From SHLQ01 sp964517125 (GTDB taxonomy: Bacteria > Actinomycetota > Acidimicrobiia > Acidimicrobiales > SHLQ01), in the NCBI GenBank assembly GCA_964517125.1, contig CAZFBD010000007.1:38874-102873 (forward strand): a stretch of 64,000 nt of DNA, written 5' to 3'. Position numbers and translations under genes: made by a program. The notes below the pieces were generated by a model. That model ran no database searches. It was not told the DNA's origin and saw only the letters and a program-made list of their open reading frames with translations. Below are positions 35,074 to 45,478 of the stretch, piece after piece; position 1 is the first letter of the stretch, and the number at the start of each line of letters is the position of its first letter.

Positions 35074-36566
35074 TGCTGCTCAGCCAGATTGAGACCCCGG
35101 ATGTCGATGTCGCCATCCTGCTTCCGCTGCTGTTTCTTGCGGTCGGCGGCCTGCTGATTCTCACGTTGACGTCGGTCACCAAGCGCCTCCCGGCGTGGGC
35201 GATCACGGGTTGGACCGTTGCTGCCGCAGCCGGATCCATCATTTCCGTCCTGCCGTTGTGGGACCGGGTGCAGTCGCCCACCGAAGGCCCGAGTGCCACG
35301 ATTGCCGGCTCGGTCGGGTTCGATGGTTTCTCGCTGTTCCTCACCGTGGTCATTGCGCTCGCTGTGGCCATGGCATCGTTGCTGTCGCATTCGTATCTGG
35401 AGCGGGAAGACCTGCCCGGACCCGAACTGCATGTTCTGTTGCTGCTGTCGGCAGCCGGCGGCGTGATCATGGCGTTCTCGAATGACCTGCTCGTCTTCTT
35501 CCTGGGACTCGAGACGTTGTCGATGGCCGTCTACATCATGGCTGCCATGCACCGTCGCCGATTCGAGTCGCAGGAGGCTGGCATCAAGTACTTCGTCCTC
35601 GGTTCGTTCTCCTCGGCCTTCCTTCTCTATGGCATCGCCCTGCTCTACGGAGCCACTGGCACCACCAACCTGGTCGAGATGAACCGTGCGCTGAACCAGA
35701 CCTTCTTCGTGCAGGACGGCATGTTGCTGGGCGGTATCGCGCTGCTCATGGTCGGCCTGGCGTTCAAGGTTGGTGCGGTTCCCTTCCACAGCTGGACACC
35801 CGACGTGTACCAGGGCGCTCCCACCCCCGTCGTGGCCTGGATGGCCTCGGGTGTGAAGGTCGCTGGGTTCGCTGGTCTGCTTCGTCTGCTCTCGGTTGCC
35901 TTGCAGCCAATGGTCGACGACTGGGGCCCGCCGCTGCAGGTCATTGCTGCCCTCACGCTCATCGTGGGTGCGTTCAGCGCCATTGTTCAGACCGACGTGA
36001 AGAGACTCTTCGCCTACTCGTCCATCAGCCACGCGGGCTTCATCCTTTTGGGTGTGACCGCAGCGAGCGCCCGAGGAACGGCCGCAGCGCTGTTCTACCT
36101 GGCCAGCTACACCTTCCTGGTTGCGGGAACGTTTGGCGTGCTCACCGTCATGGGCGGAGCGGGCGATGCCAACCACTCGCTTGATTCCTTCCGGGGACTT
36201 GCCCGACGGAAGCCCGTGCTGGCTGTCGCTATGCTCGTGTTCTTGTTGGCGCAGGCTGGCGTTCCGCTGACCACCGGGTTCTTCGCAAAGTTCGAGGTCA
36301 TCGGGGCTGCGATCGACGACGGTGCCTACTGGCTCGCCATCATTGCCATGCTTGCGGCCGTCGTTGCCGCCTACCTGTACATCAAGGTCATCGTCACCAT
36401 GTTCCTCGATGAGGCCGACGAGGACGCTGCGGCCATCGACGTGCCCCGTACCGCGGCAATCGTGATTGGTGTTGCAGCCGTTGTCACGCTGTTCTTCGGA
36501 ATCTTCCCGGGACCCATCGACGACCTTGCCCGCGACGCACTCGCGCAGCTTGCCATCGGCACCTGA
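35070..36566 (+). CDS. nuoN: NADH-quinone oxidoreductase subunit N
   Basis: A 498-residue antiporter-like subunit. The motifs GLETLSMAVYIMAAMHRR, GAVPFHSWTPDVYQGAPTP and KRLFAYSSISHAGF are present. It is the last of the fourteen nuo genes, and its ATG overlaps the nuoM stop by 4 nt. The operon is complete, so this should be a full NADH-oxidising complex I. Confidence 0.95.
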   Translation: MMLLSQIETPDVDVAILLPLLFLAVGGLLILTLTSVTKRLPAWAITGWTVAAAAGSIISVLPLWDRVQSPTEGPSATIAGSVGFDGFSLFLTVVIALAVAMASLLSHSYLEREDLPGPELHVLLLLSAAGGVIMAFSNDLLVFFLGLETLSMAVYIMAAMHRRRFESQEAGIKYFVLGSFSSAFLLYGIALLYGATGTTNLVEMNRALNQTFFVQDGMLLGGIALLMVGLAFKVGAVPFHSWTPDVYQGAPTPVVAWMASGVKVAGFAGLLRLLSVALQPMVDDWGPPLQVIAALTLIVGAFSAIVQTDVKRLFAYSSISHAGFILLGVTAASARGTAAALFYLASYTFLVAGTFGVLTVMGGAGDANHSLDSFRGLARRKPVLAVAMLVFLLAQAGVPLTTGFFAKFEVIGAAIDDGAYWLAIIAMLAAVVAAYLYIKVIVTMFLDEADEDAAAIDVPRTAAIVIGVAAVVTLFFGIFPGPIDDLARDALAQLAIGT

Positions 36567-36569
36567 TCC

Positions 36570-36995
36570 ATGCGCCTCTCACGCGATGAGGCACGAGAAA
36601 TCGCAGTCACCGCGGTTCTGTTGACCATTGGCTTCAGAATCCTCGCCGGCGTCTTGCAGGCCGCCGAGGAGCTCCAGCGTGAGTGGACGGGCCGTTCGGT
36701 GCTCGGACGGTTCCTTGCGCCTGTTGGTTCCACACTGGGCATGTTGTCGCTCGCGGTGGTGATGGTCATCGTGCTGTCGCCGACGGGCAGCATCGGCGGA
36801 AGCCTTCGCACGGCCACCGAGCGAGTGGTGGGCCTGGTGATGCTCCTGGGTGCAGCATCGACCCTCAACAGCCTCACGTCGGGGTTTGGGGGAGTGGCCA
36901 ACCAGTTGTGGTTCACGATGATCAACGGCGTCGCCGCGCTCATCCTCGCAGGAGCCGGCTGGTGGATCCTGCGCAACTTCGACCCCGACCGCTGA
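36570..36995 (+). CDS. Small polytopic membrane protein after nuoN
   Basis: A 141-residue protein with about four hydrophobic segments (near residues 13-28, 48-68, 85-100 and 112-135). It starts 3 nt after nuoN with ATG and is probably the last gene of the operon. No family is recognised. The N-terminal LSRDEAREIAV and C-terminal LRNFDPDR are charged and probably cytoplasmic. It may be an accessory or assembly protein for complex I, inferred from position only. Confidence 0.65.
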   Translation: MRLSRDEAREIAVTAVLLTIGFRILAGVLQAAEELQREWTGRSVLGRFLAPVGSTLGMLSLAVVMVIVLSPTGSIGGSLRTATERVVGLVMLLGAASTLNSLTSGFGGVANQLWFTMINGVAALILAGAGWWILRNFDPDR

Positions 36996-37002
36996 TACAC
37001 CG

Positions 37003-37121
37003 TTGATATATCAAAGGTGCCAGGCTCCGCGACCGCACAAGGTGCCAGGCACCGTTGCGGTCAATCGTTGAAAACGCAACGAAACGCGGCGGCAAACAGC
37101 GGTCAAGGTGCCAGGCACCGT
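37003..37121. repeat. REP-like palindromic repeat patch
   Basis: Three copies of AAGGTGCCAGGCACCGT or a close variant: 37014-37028 (degenerate, ending TCC), 37039-37055 and 37105-37121. The core GGTGCCAGGCACC is a palindrome around a central A. Just upstream, 37003-37014 is the palindrome TTGATATATCAA. The patch lies after the end of the first nuo operon and before its terminator. It has the look of a small interspersed repeat; no transposase is nearby. Confidence 0.7.
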
Positions 37122-37190
37122 GGGGGAGGCGCGAGGCCGTCGACGCCGGGGATTGAGCCGGTGGCAACGTACGAGCCGGGTGAAAACGAC

Positions 37191-37220
37191 CGAAGCCCGG
37201 CCCCTGGGGGCCGGGCTTCG
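37191..37220. terminator. Bidirectional terminator hairpin
   Basis: A perfect 14-bp inverted repeat (CGAAGCCCGGCCCC with its complement) around a 2-nt centre. It sits between the converging first nuo operon and the leftward ferredoxin gene. There is no long T-run on either side, but the stem is very stable. Confidence 0.75.
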
Positions 37221-37246
37221 TGACAGATTGTGTGTTCGGGCGAAGC

Positions 37247-37507
37247 TTAGGCTTCGAGGAAGATGCACTCTCCGGGGCACTCTTCAGCCGACTCAATGAC
37301 ACTCTCGATGAGGTTGTCGGGCACGCGGGCCATGCCCTCGGCTCCGGCCGGGTTGTTCGTACCGTCGAACAACTTTTCCTCGCCGTAGTTGTCCTTGGTC
37401 TCCTTCACATAGAACAGGCCATCGTCCTGTCCGAAGAACACTGCGGGGGCGATCTCTTCGCAGAGGCCGTCTCCGGTGCACAAGTCCTGATCGATCCAAA
37501 CCTTCAT
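37247..37507 (-). CDS. Small ferredoxin, CxxDxxC type (3Fe-4S likely)
   Basis: An 86-residue acidic ferredoxin. The first cluster motif is CTGDGLC, with Asp in place of the second Cys; the remaining ligands are in EECPGEC near the C terminus. Such ferredoxins (known partners of actinobacterial P450s and other oxidoreductases) usually hold a [3Fe-4S] cluster, or a [4Fe-4S] with Asp as ligand. A TACAAT -10 and a GGGAGA ribosome site precede ATG 37507. It is divergent from, and 220 bp away from, the NADH-module-free complex I operon, making it a candidate electron donor. That link is inference. Confidence 0.88.
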   Translation of the reverse strand: MKVWIDQDLCTGDGLCEEIAPAVFFGQDDGLFYVKETKDNYGEEKLFDGTNNPAGAEGMARVPDNLIESVIESAEECPGECIFLEA

Positions 37508-37541
37508 TTACGGTCTCCCTGTACCAGCTAACGCCACGTTC

Positions 37542-37547
37542 ATTGTA
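37542..37547 (-). promoter_or_regulatory. -10 box of the ferredoxin gene
   Basis: TACAAT on the minus strand, giving a predicted leader of about 28 nt that contains GGGAGA before ATG 37507. Confidence 0.45.
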
Positions 37548-37713
37548 ATGGTCGACCGCGAACTTGCACGGCTTGAACGAAACGAGCCCGTCCAAAGAAG
37601 AAATCGGTCACAGAAGCAGGCCCGGATCAGCCTCATCGCGGTCCATTCCGGATACATTCGTGACGTCCGTAACGTGCACCGCTCACACCTTGGCGGGGCC
37701 AAAAATCGACAGA

Positions 37714-37719
37714 TAGCCT
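37714..37719 (+). promoter_or_regulatory. -10 box of the second complex I operon
   Basis: TAGCCT ends 8 nt before the GTG at 37728. The operon's first gene would be leaderless. Confidence 0.5.
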
Positions 37720-37727
37720 GAGCAGCC

Positions 37728-38093
37728 GTGTCTGATTTCCTTCGCAGTTATCTCGTCGTCGCCATCTTCGGCGGCGCCGGTGTCGCCCTTGTGGGCGCCT
37801 TCCTTGGGATCGCTTCCATTTTCCGTCCATCGCGACCGAGTGAGCAGAAGCTCATGACGTACGAATCCGGCGTGAACCCGACCGGCGACATGTGGGCCCA
37901 GGCCAACATCCGGTACTACGTGTTCGCCCTGCTCTTCGTGCTCTTCGACGTGGAAGCCATCTTCATCTTCCCGTGGGCCACCCGCCTCGAGGCCTTTGGC
38001 CTGTTCGGACTGGTCGAGATGGCCATCTTTGTCTTCATCCTCCTCCTCGGCCTGGTGTACGCCTGGCGGAAGGGAATGCTCAAATGGGTCTAG
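37728..38093 (+). CDS. nuoA: Complex I subunit A (11-subunit operon)
   Basis: A 121-residue NuoA with three TM helices, shorter than the copy at 20841. The signature YESGVNPTGDMWAQANIRYY differs from the usual YECG by having Ser for Cys, while the second part LLFVLFDVEAIFIFPWA is standard. It starts at GTG, apparently leaderless, and is the first gene of an operon lacking nuoE, F and G. Confidence 0.93.
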   Translation: MSDFLRSYLVVAIFGGAGVALVGAFLGIASIFRPSRPSEQKLMTYESGVNPTGDMWAQANIRYYVFALLFVLFDVEAIFIFPWATRLEAFGLFGLVEMAIFVFILLLGLVYAWRKGMLKWV

Positions 38094-38587
38094 TCGAATC
38101 AGGCAAGACGCCCAAGTCCCTCCAGACGCTGCTCAACATGAGCCGCAAGTACTCGCTGTGGGTGTACCAGTGGGGCCTTGCGTGCTGCGCGCTCGAGATG
38201 GGTGCGGCCTTTGCCTCGCCTCGCTACGACGTGATGCGCCTGGGTGTCATTCCGTTGCCAGCCTCGCCGCGCCAGGCCGACATGGTCGTGGTGTCCGGCA
38301 CGGTCACCGACAAGATGGCGCCCGCGATTCGTCGCCTCTACGAACAGATGCCCGATCCGAAATACGTCATCTCCATGGGTTCATGCGCCAACTGCGGCGG
38401 CCCGTACTGGGACTCGTACTCGGTAACCAAGGGAGTCGACCAGATCATTCCCGTCGACGTCTACGTTCCCGGTTGTCCGCCTCGGCCTGAAGCACTGCTC
38501 GAGGGCATCGTCATGCTCCAGGAACGCATTCAGAACGAGGACATGGCCGAGCGTTGGGCCGGCGAACCGATCGTGGTGGGATCATGA
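38084..38587 (+). CDS. nuoB: Complex I subunit B (11-subunit operon)
   Basis: A 167-residue NuoB with all N2-cluster cysteines (LACCALEMGAAF, MGSCANCGGPYW, YVPGCPPRPE). The segment MRLGVIPLPASPRQAD differs from the MEVFRASPRQAD of the first copy, so the two are old paralogues rather than a recent duplication. ATG 38084 overlaps the nuoA stop by 10 nt. Confidence 0.95.
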   Translation: MGLVESGKTPKSLQTLLNMSRKYSLWVYQWGLACCALEMGAAFASPRYDVMRLGVIPLPASPRQADMVVVSGTVTDKMAPAIRRLYEQMPDPKYVISMGSCANCGGPYWDSYSVTKGVDQIIPVDVYVPGCPPRPEALLEGIVMLQERIQNEDMAERWAGEPIVVGS

Positions 38588-38679
38588 GTGAACGACGTGA
38601 CCTGACCCGCCCGGTCGAAAGGGCACGACTGTTGTGCCGCCCGGCCCGGTGCGCAAGCACAATGAGGGCAGAATCATGA
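38584..38679 (+). CDS. Possible 31-residue linker ORF between nuoB and nuoC
   Basis: An ATG that overlaps the nuoB stop (ATGA at 38584-38587) opens a frame of 31 codons whose own TGA overlaps the nuoC ATG (ATGA at 38676-38679). The product is arginine-rich with two cysteines (starts MSERRDLTRPVERARLL). It may be a coupling ORF that lets ribosomes reach nuoC, or a true microprotein, or chance. There is no known homologue I can name. Every other junction in this operon is tight, so an untranslated 88-nt spacer here would be unusual. Confidence 0.4.
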   Translation: MSERRDLTRPVERARLLCRPARCASTMRAES

Positions 38680-39371
38680 GCGACGACGCTGCAGTTGACA
38701 CCGTCGACGACGCCGACGTCGTTGCCGAGAGCGACGAGGTCCGCGAAGCGGCCCTTGCCAAGCTTTCCGATGAACTCGGCGATGGCATCGTCGAGTCCTT
38801 CATCCGTCCGAACGACGACATCTGGGTACGCGTCAGCCGCGACGCCTGGGTCGAGACCGGAACCGTCCTGCGTCGCAGCATGGGCTTCGGCTACTTCAGT
38901 TTCCTGTCGGCCATCGACTGGATGCCCTCGCCGTTCGGCCGGGACATGGACAGCCAGGTCGACCTCACCCTGACCCCGCCCGAGGACGAGCCGAAGGTCG
39001 AAGAAATGCAGACCGGCCTGGCCGGCGGCGACACCCGCTTCCAGATCCTTGCTCGGGTGAACGACATCTCCACCAACCGGGCAATCACCCTGAAGGTGGA
39101 CCTGCCCGACGACGACCTCAGCATCGCCACCTGGATCCCCGTGTACTCGGGCGCCAACTGGCACGAGCGTGAGGCCGCCGAAATGTTCGGTATCGACTTC
39201 GTTGGTCATCCGAACCTCCGCAACTTGTACCTGCCGGGCGCATTCGAGGGACACCCGATGCGCAAGGACTTTGCACTGTTGTCCCGCCGCATCAAACCGT
39301 GGCCCGGAATCGTTGACGTCGAGCAGATGCCCGGCGAAGACGACGACGACGCCGAAGGGAGCGACTCGTGA
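38676..39371 (+). CDS. nuoC: Complex I subunit C (11-subunit operon)
   Basis: A 231-residue 30-kDa-type subunit. The signature EREAAEMFGIDFVGHPNLR and LPGAFEGHPMRKDF is clear. The N terminus is acidic (DDAAVDTVDDADVVAESDE) and the C terminus ends in DDDDAEGSDS. ATG 38676 is chosen because of GAGGG upstream and the overlap with the preceding small frame. The TGA overlaps the nuoD GTG. Confidence 0.92.
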   Translation: MSDDAAVDTVDDADVVAESDEVREAALAKLSDELGDGIVESFIRPNDDIWVRVSRDAWVETGTVLRRSMGFGYFSFLSAIDWMPSPFGRDMDSQVDLTLTPPEDEPKVEEMQTGLAGGDTRFQILARVNDISTNRAITLKVDLPDDDLSIATWIPVYSGANWHEREAAEMFGIDFVGHPNLRNLYLPGAFEGHPMRKDFALLSRRIKPWPGIVDVEQMPGEDDDDAEGSDS

Positions 39372-40555
39372 CCACACAGATTCCTGACATCAGCGAACAG
39401 GAACAGCTGCGCTACATCGGCCAGCAGGCCGCCGACGCTCGCGTCAACGTAGAGATCGAGACCGAGGGCATGACCCTCAACCTCGGCCCGCAGCACCCGG
39501 CCACCCACGGAACGCTCCGCATCATCGCCAAGCTCGACGGCGAGCAGGTTGTCGCAGCCGAACCGGTCATGGGGTACATGCACCGCGGCTACGAGAAGCT
39601 CGCCGAGGTGCGTACCTACCCGCAGGTCACCACGCTCGTGAACCGCATCGACTGGGTGGGCAGCTTCGCCAACGAAACCCCGTTCATCCTCGCTGCAGAA
39701 AAGCTGATGGAGGTCGAGGCTCCGCCTCGCGCCCAGTACATCCGCACGATCCTGCACGAGATGAGCCGCATCGCAAACGTCATCCTCGGTATTGGCGACA
39801 TGGGCGTCCAGGTGGGCGCAGTCACGCCGATCTTCTTCGCCTTCCGCGACCGCGAATACGTTCTCAACCAGATCGAAGCGGTCACCGGTGGCCGTTTCCA
39901 CCCGAACTTCGACCGCATCGGTGGCCTGAAGGACGATCTGCCCGCCGGTTGGATCCAGAACACGAAGAACTCCATGGAGAAGGTTCGTGACTTCTGTGAT
40001 CAGATCGAAGAGCTCATGTACGGCAACGAGATCTTCCAGGCTCGTACCCGTGGCATCGGCATCATCCCCAAGGACATCGGCCTTGCCTACGGCCTGTCGG
40101 GTGTGAACATTCGCGGCTCGGGCGTCGACTGGGATGTCCGTCGGGACAACATGAGCCCCGGCCTCGTCTACGACCAGGTCGATTGGAAGGTCTGGACCCA
40201 CCCCGACGGCGACAGCTACAGCCGCATGTGGGTGCGCCTGCAGGAAGTGCGTGAAGGCACCAAGATCGTCGATCAGCTGCTGGACCAGATTCCGTCCGGC
40301 CCGATCATGGCCAAGGTTCCCCGCATCATCAAGGTTCCGGCAGGCGAGGCCTACGTCGAGACCGAGAACCCGCTCGGTGTCATGGGCTACTACGTGGTCT
40401 CCAAGGGCGACCTCAACCCGTTCCGGGTGAAGATCCGCTCGGCGTCGTTCAACAACGTCTCGATCACGCCGTGGCTGCTCAAGGGTGTGTATGTGCCCGA
40501 CATCATCACGATCCTCGGGTCGTTGTACTTCATCCTGGGAGACATCGATCGATGA
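39368..40555 (+). CDS. nuoD: Complex I subunit D (11-subunit operon)
   Basis: A 395-residue 49-kDa-type subunit with quinone-site loop LGPQHPATHGTLR and the conserved Tyr region VRTYPQVTTLVNR. It ends with YFILGDIDR, the family ending. It is shorter than the first NuoD. The MidA-type methyltransferase at the end of this operon belongs to the family that, in mitochondria, methylates an arginine of this subunit. Confidence 0.95.
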   Translation: MTTQIPDISEQEQLRYIGQQAADARVNVEIETEGMTLNLGPQHPATHGTLRIIAKLDGEQVVAAEPVMGYMHRGYEKLAEVRTYPQVTTLVNRIDWVGSFANETPFILAAEKLMEVEAPPRAQYIRTILHEMSRIANVILGIGDMGVQVGAVTPIFFAFRDREYVLNQIEAVTGGRFHPNFDRIGGLKDDLPAGWIQNTKNSMEKVRDFCDQIEELMYGNEIFQARTRGIGIIPKDIGLAYGLSGVNIRGSGVDWDVRRDNMSPGLVYDQVDWKVWTHPDGDSYSRMWVRLQEVREGTKIVDQLLDQIPSGPIMAKVPRIIKVPAGEAYVETENPLGVMGYYVVSKGDLNPFRVKIRSASFNNVSITPWLLKGVYVPDIITILGSLYFILGDIDR

Positions 40556-41586
40556 CCTCGCAACTCGCCATTGAGATCCCGTACTGGGGCCAGACCATCT
40601 TCCGCGTGGTCGGCGGCCTCGCTGCCGTTCTCGGCCCCGCCGGCATCCTGGTCTACGTCTTCCTGTTCAAGCTCATGAGCTTCGTGCAAAGCCGCCTGGG
40701 ACCCATGGAAGCCGGTCCCGCTGGCTCGCTCCAGCTTCTGGCCGAGGTCGGCAAGGCGTTCCAGAAGGAAGACATCTTCCCGAACAAGGCCGACAAGATC
40801 GTGTTCGCCGCCGCACCGTTCGTGGTACTGATGAGCTCGTTCCTGCTGGTGCTCGTGGTGCCGTTCGGTCCCGATGCCTGGTTCGTCAACCTGGACACGG
40901 GAATCTTCTTTGCGCTTGCCGTCTCCTCGGTGTCGGTGATCGGCATTCTCATGGCTGGTTGGGCATCGGCATCGAAGTACTCCATGCTCGGCGGCCTTCG
41001 TGCGGCCGGTCAGCTCATCGCCTACGAACTGCCGCTCGTGCTGGCCGTCATGGGTGTCGTGATTCAGGCCGGAACGCTGAACATGCAGGACATCGTCTAC
41101 GCCCAGGCCGAAGGCGAGATCTTCGGTTGGGGTGGCATTGGTAACCCGTTCATCATCACCCAGATCGTCGGCTTCGTGATCTTCCTGATCGCCATGCAGG
41201 CCGAGCTCACCCAGCCGCCGTTCGACATGCCGGTCGCCGAGTCCGAACTCGTGTCCGGCTACATGACCGAGTACTCGGGTATCCGCTTCCTGCTCTTCTT
41301 CATTGGCGAGTTCGCCACCGCTGGTGTGTTCGCCATGATTGCCTCGGTGCTGTTCCTGGGCGGCTGGTACGTGCCTGGCGTCGACCCCGACTCCAATCTG
41401 TTCAACATTCTTGGACCGGCAGTGATGTTCGGCAAGGTCCTGCTGGTGACCTTCCTCATCTTCTGGTTCCGCTTCACCTATCCCCGCTTCCGTGAGGACC
41501 AGCTCCAGAGGCTGGCGTGGAAGGTGCTCATTCCCCTGTCGCTTCTCAACATCGTGGTGACCGGCATCTTGAAGGTGGTGTTCTAA
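40552..41586 (+). CDS. nuoH: Complex I subunit H (11-subunit operon), altered first loop
   Basis: A 344-residue NuoH. QAELTQPPFDMPVAESELV, GYMTEYSGIRF and KAFQKEDIFP are conserved. In the first cytoplasmic loop, FKLMSFVQSRLGPMEAGP replaces the usual ERK..G..Q.R.GPN, so the Glu-Arg pair at the entrance of the quinone cavity is absent and GPN is GPM. ATG 40552 overlaps the nuoD stop; a longer frame starts inside nuoD. Confidence 0.94.
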   Translation: MTSQLAIEIPYWGQTIFRVVGGLAAVLGPAGILVYVFLFKLMSFVQSRLGPMEAGPAGSLQLLAEVGKAFQKEDIFPNKADKIVFAAAPFVVLMSSFLLVLVVPFGPDAWFVNLDTGIFFALAVSSVSVIGILMAGWASASKYSMLGGLRAAGQLIAYELPLVLAVMGVVIQAGTLNMQDIVYAQAEGEIFGWGGIGNPFIITQIVGFVIFLIAMQAELTQPPFDMPVAESELVSGYMTEYSGIRFLLFFIGEFATAGVFAMIASVLFLGGWYVPGVDPDSNLFNILGPAVMFGKVLLVTFLIFWFRFTYPRFREDQLQRLAWKVLIPLSLLNIVVTGILKVVF

Positions 41587-42119
41587 TGGGCCTCGTCCCA
41601 GGAATGATCAAGGGACTCGGCGTCACTGCCAAGTCTGCGATCGAGACCATATTCCCCGACGGGCCGCTCAAGCCGCCCAGCCCGTCCAAGGGCGCGGTCA
41701 CCATTCAGTACCCCCACGAGAAGGAAGCACCCACGCCCCGCGCCCGCGGCGTGATTGCCCTGCACGAGGACAACTGCACCGCGTGCATGTTGTGCGCCCG
41801 CGAGTGCCCGGACTGGTGCATCTACATCGAGGGACACAAGGAAAAGGCACCGCCGCGCCGCGCCGGAGGCAAGCCTCGCCAGAAGAACAAGCTCGACCGC
41901 TTCGACATCGACTTCGCGCTGTGCATGTACTGCGGCATCTGTGTCGAGGTCTGCCCATTCGACGCCCTGTTCTGGAGCCCCGAATACGAGTTCTCTGAGC
42001 CCCGCATCGCCGACCTCCTGCACGACAAGAGCCGTCTGGGCGAGTGGATGGAAACGGTCCCCGACTTCGAGGCCTACGAAGGTGGCTCCGAGGCCAAGGT
42101 CCGGAAGGTGCCCCGATGA
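41586..42119 (+). CDS. nuoI: Complex I subunit I (11-subunit operon)
   Basis: A 177-residue subunit with two [4Fe-4S] motifs, CTACMLCARECPDWC and CMYCGICVEVCPFDA. Between the clusters is a basic segment (KEKAPPRRAGGKPRQKNK) not seen in the first NuoI. With no NuoEFG encoded, this subunit would be the outermost cluster carrier and a natural docking surface for an acidic ferredoxin. ATG overlaps the nuoH stop by one base. Confidence 0.94.
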   Translation: MGLVPGMIKGLGVTAKSAIETIFPDGPLKPPSPSKGAVTIQYPHEKEAPTPRARGVIALHEDNCTACMLCARECPDWCIYIEGHKEKAPPRRAGGKPRQKNKLDRFDIDFALCMYCGICVEVCPFDALFWSPEYEFSEPRIADLLHDKSRLGEWMETVPDFEAYEGGSEAKVRKVPR

Positions 42120-42838
42120 TCGGAACCTTCCTCGCGCAAGCGTCCAACTCTCTGACGAGCGCCGAGTTCGACATTCCCGAGAACATCGCCTTCGCCATCA
42201 TCGCCGGCCTGATGCTCTTCTCGGCCATCAAGACCGTGACCACGGGCAACGTGATGCACGCTGCCCTGTATCTGGTCATCGTGCTTGCTGGCGTGGCCGC
42301 AATCTTCATCCTGCTGGGCTCCGACTTCGTCGGTGCCACCCAGATCATGGTGTACATCGGCGCGGTGATCGTGCTGTTCCTGTTCGGCATCATGCTCACG
42401 AAGGCATCGCTTGGCGATGACGATTCCGTCGAGGACGAACGCCGAACCATGGGTGCCATCGTTGGCGTGCTCCTGTTGGTGGTCATGGGCTATGCCCTGA
42501 TCGACACCTTCTCCAACGAGGAGCTGGTGTTCGGTGAGCCCGAACAGGTTGTGTACGTCGTGACCGAGAGCACCGTCGGCGACCTGCCCGGCCCCGTGGT
42601 CGAGGCCCTGCCTCGCCTCGCCGGTTTCGCCGACGACGACGTCGTGACCATCAGCGAAGCCGAGTTTGACTCGCTCGTCCCCGAGGTGCAGCGCCGGGTT
42701 CCTGGAGCCGAGGTCTTCGGCAACACGAAGCAAATCGCCGACTCCATCTTCGGCCAGTACATCGTTCCCTTCGAGGCCATCTCGGTGTTGCTGCTCGCAG
42801 CGCTCATCGGTGCCGTCGTCGTGGCTCGGAAAGAGTAG
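42116..42838 (+). CDS. nuoJ: Complex I subunit J (11-subunit operon)
   Basis: A 240-residue subunit with five TM helices. QIMVYIGAVIVLFLFGIML is the conserved TM3 region. Between the last two helices is an extra acidic loop of about 65 residues (FGEPEQVVYVVTESTVGD and following). ATG 42116 overlaps the nuoI stop. Confidence 0.92.
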   Translation: MIGTFLAQASNSLTSAEFDIPENIAFAIIAGLMLFSAIKTVTTGNVMHAALYLVIVLAGVAAIFILLGSDFVGATQIMVYIGAVIVLFLFGIMLTKASLGDDDSVEDERRTMGAIVGVLLLVVMGYALIDTFSNEELVFGEPEQVVYVVTESTVGDLPGPVVEALPRLAGFADDDVVTISEAEFDSLVPEVQRRVPGAEVFGNTKQIADSIFGQYIVPFEAISVLLLAALIGAVVVARKE

Positions 42839-42849
42839 GAGCGCCCACC

Positions 42850-43149
42850 ATGATGCTCAATCAGTTCCTTCTGCTTGCCGCTGCGCTCTTCTGCATCGGC
42901 GTGTACGGAGTGCTCACCCGCCGCAACGGCGTGCTCGTCCTCATGTCGGTCGAGCTGATCCTGAATGCCGTCAACATCAACCTGGTGGCGTTCGGCGCCT
43001 TCCAGGACAACGTCATGGGTGATGTGTTCGCCGTGTTCGTCATTGCCGTCGCTGCCGCCGAGGTTGGCGTTGGTCTGGCCATGGTTCTGCTCATGTACCG
43101 CAACCGCAAGAGCATCGACTTCTCCGAAGTCGATCTGATGAAGGGCTGA
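42850..43149 (+). CDS. nuoK: Complex I subunit K (11-subunit operon)
   Basis: A 99-residue subunit with three TM helices and both membrane glutamates (LMSVELILNAVNIN and AAAEVGVGLAMV). It starts at ATG 42850 or the next codon, with GGAGCG upstream. Confidence 0.94.
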   Translation: MMLNQFLLLAAALFCIGVYGVLTRRNGVLVLMSVELILNAVNINLVAFGAFQDNVMGDVFAVFVIAVAAAEVGVGLAMVLLMYRNRKSIDFSEVDLMKG

Positions 43150-43153
43150 TCAC

Positions 43154-45463
<2,310 letters not shown>

Positions 45464-45478
45464 GAAACAGGTAACACC

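Noticed and set aside
37011..37280. An 89-codon minus-strand ORF across the repeat patch
   Set aside because: Its repeated VPGT residues come from the palindromic repeats and it covers the terminator; no start signal.
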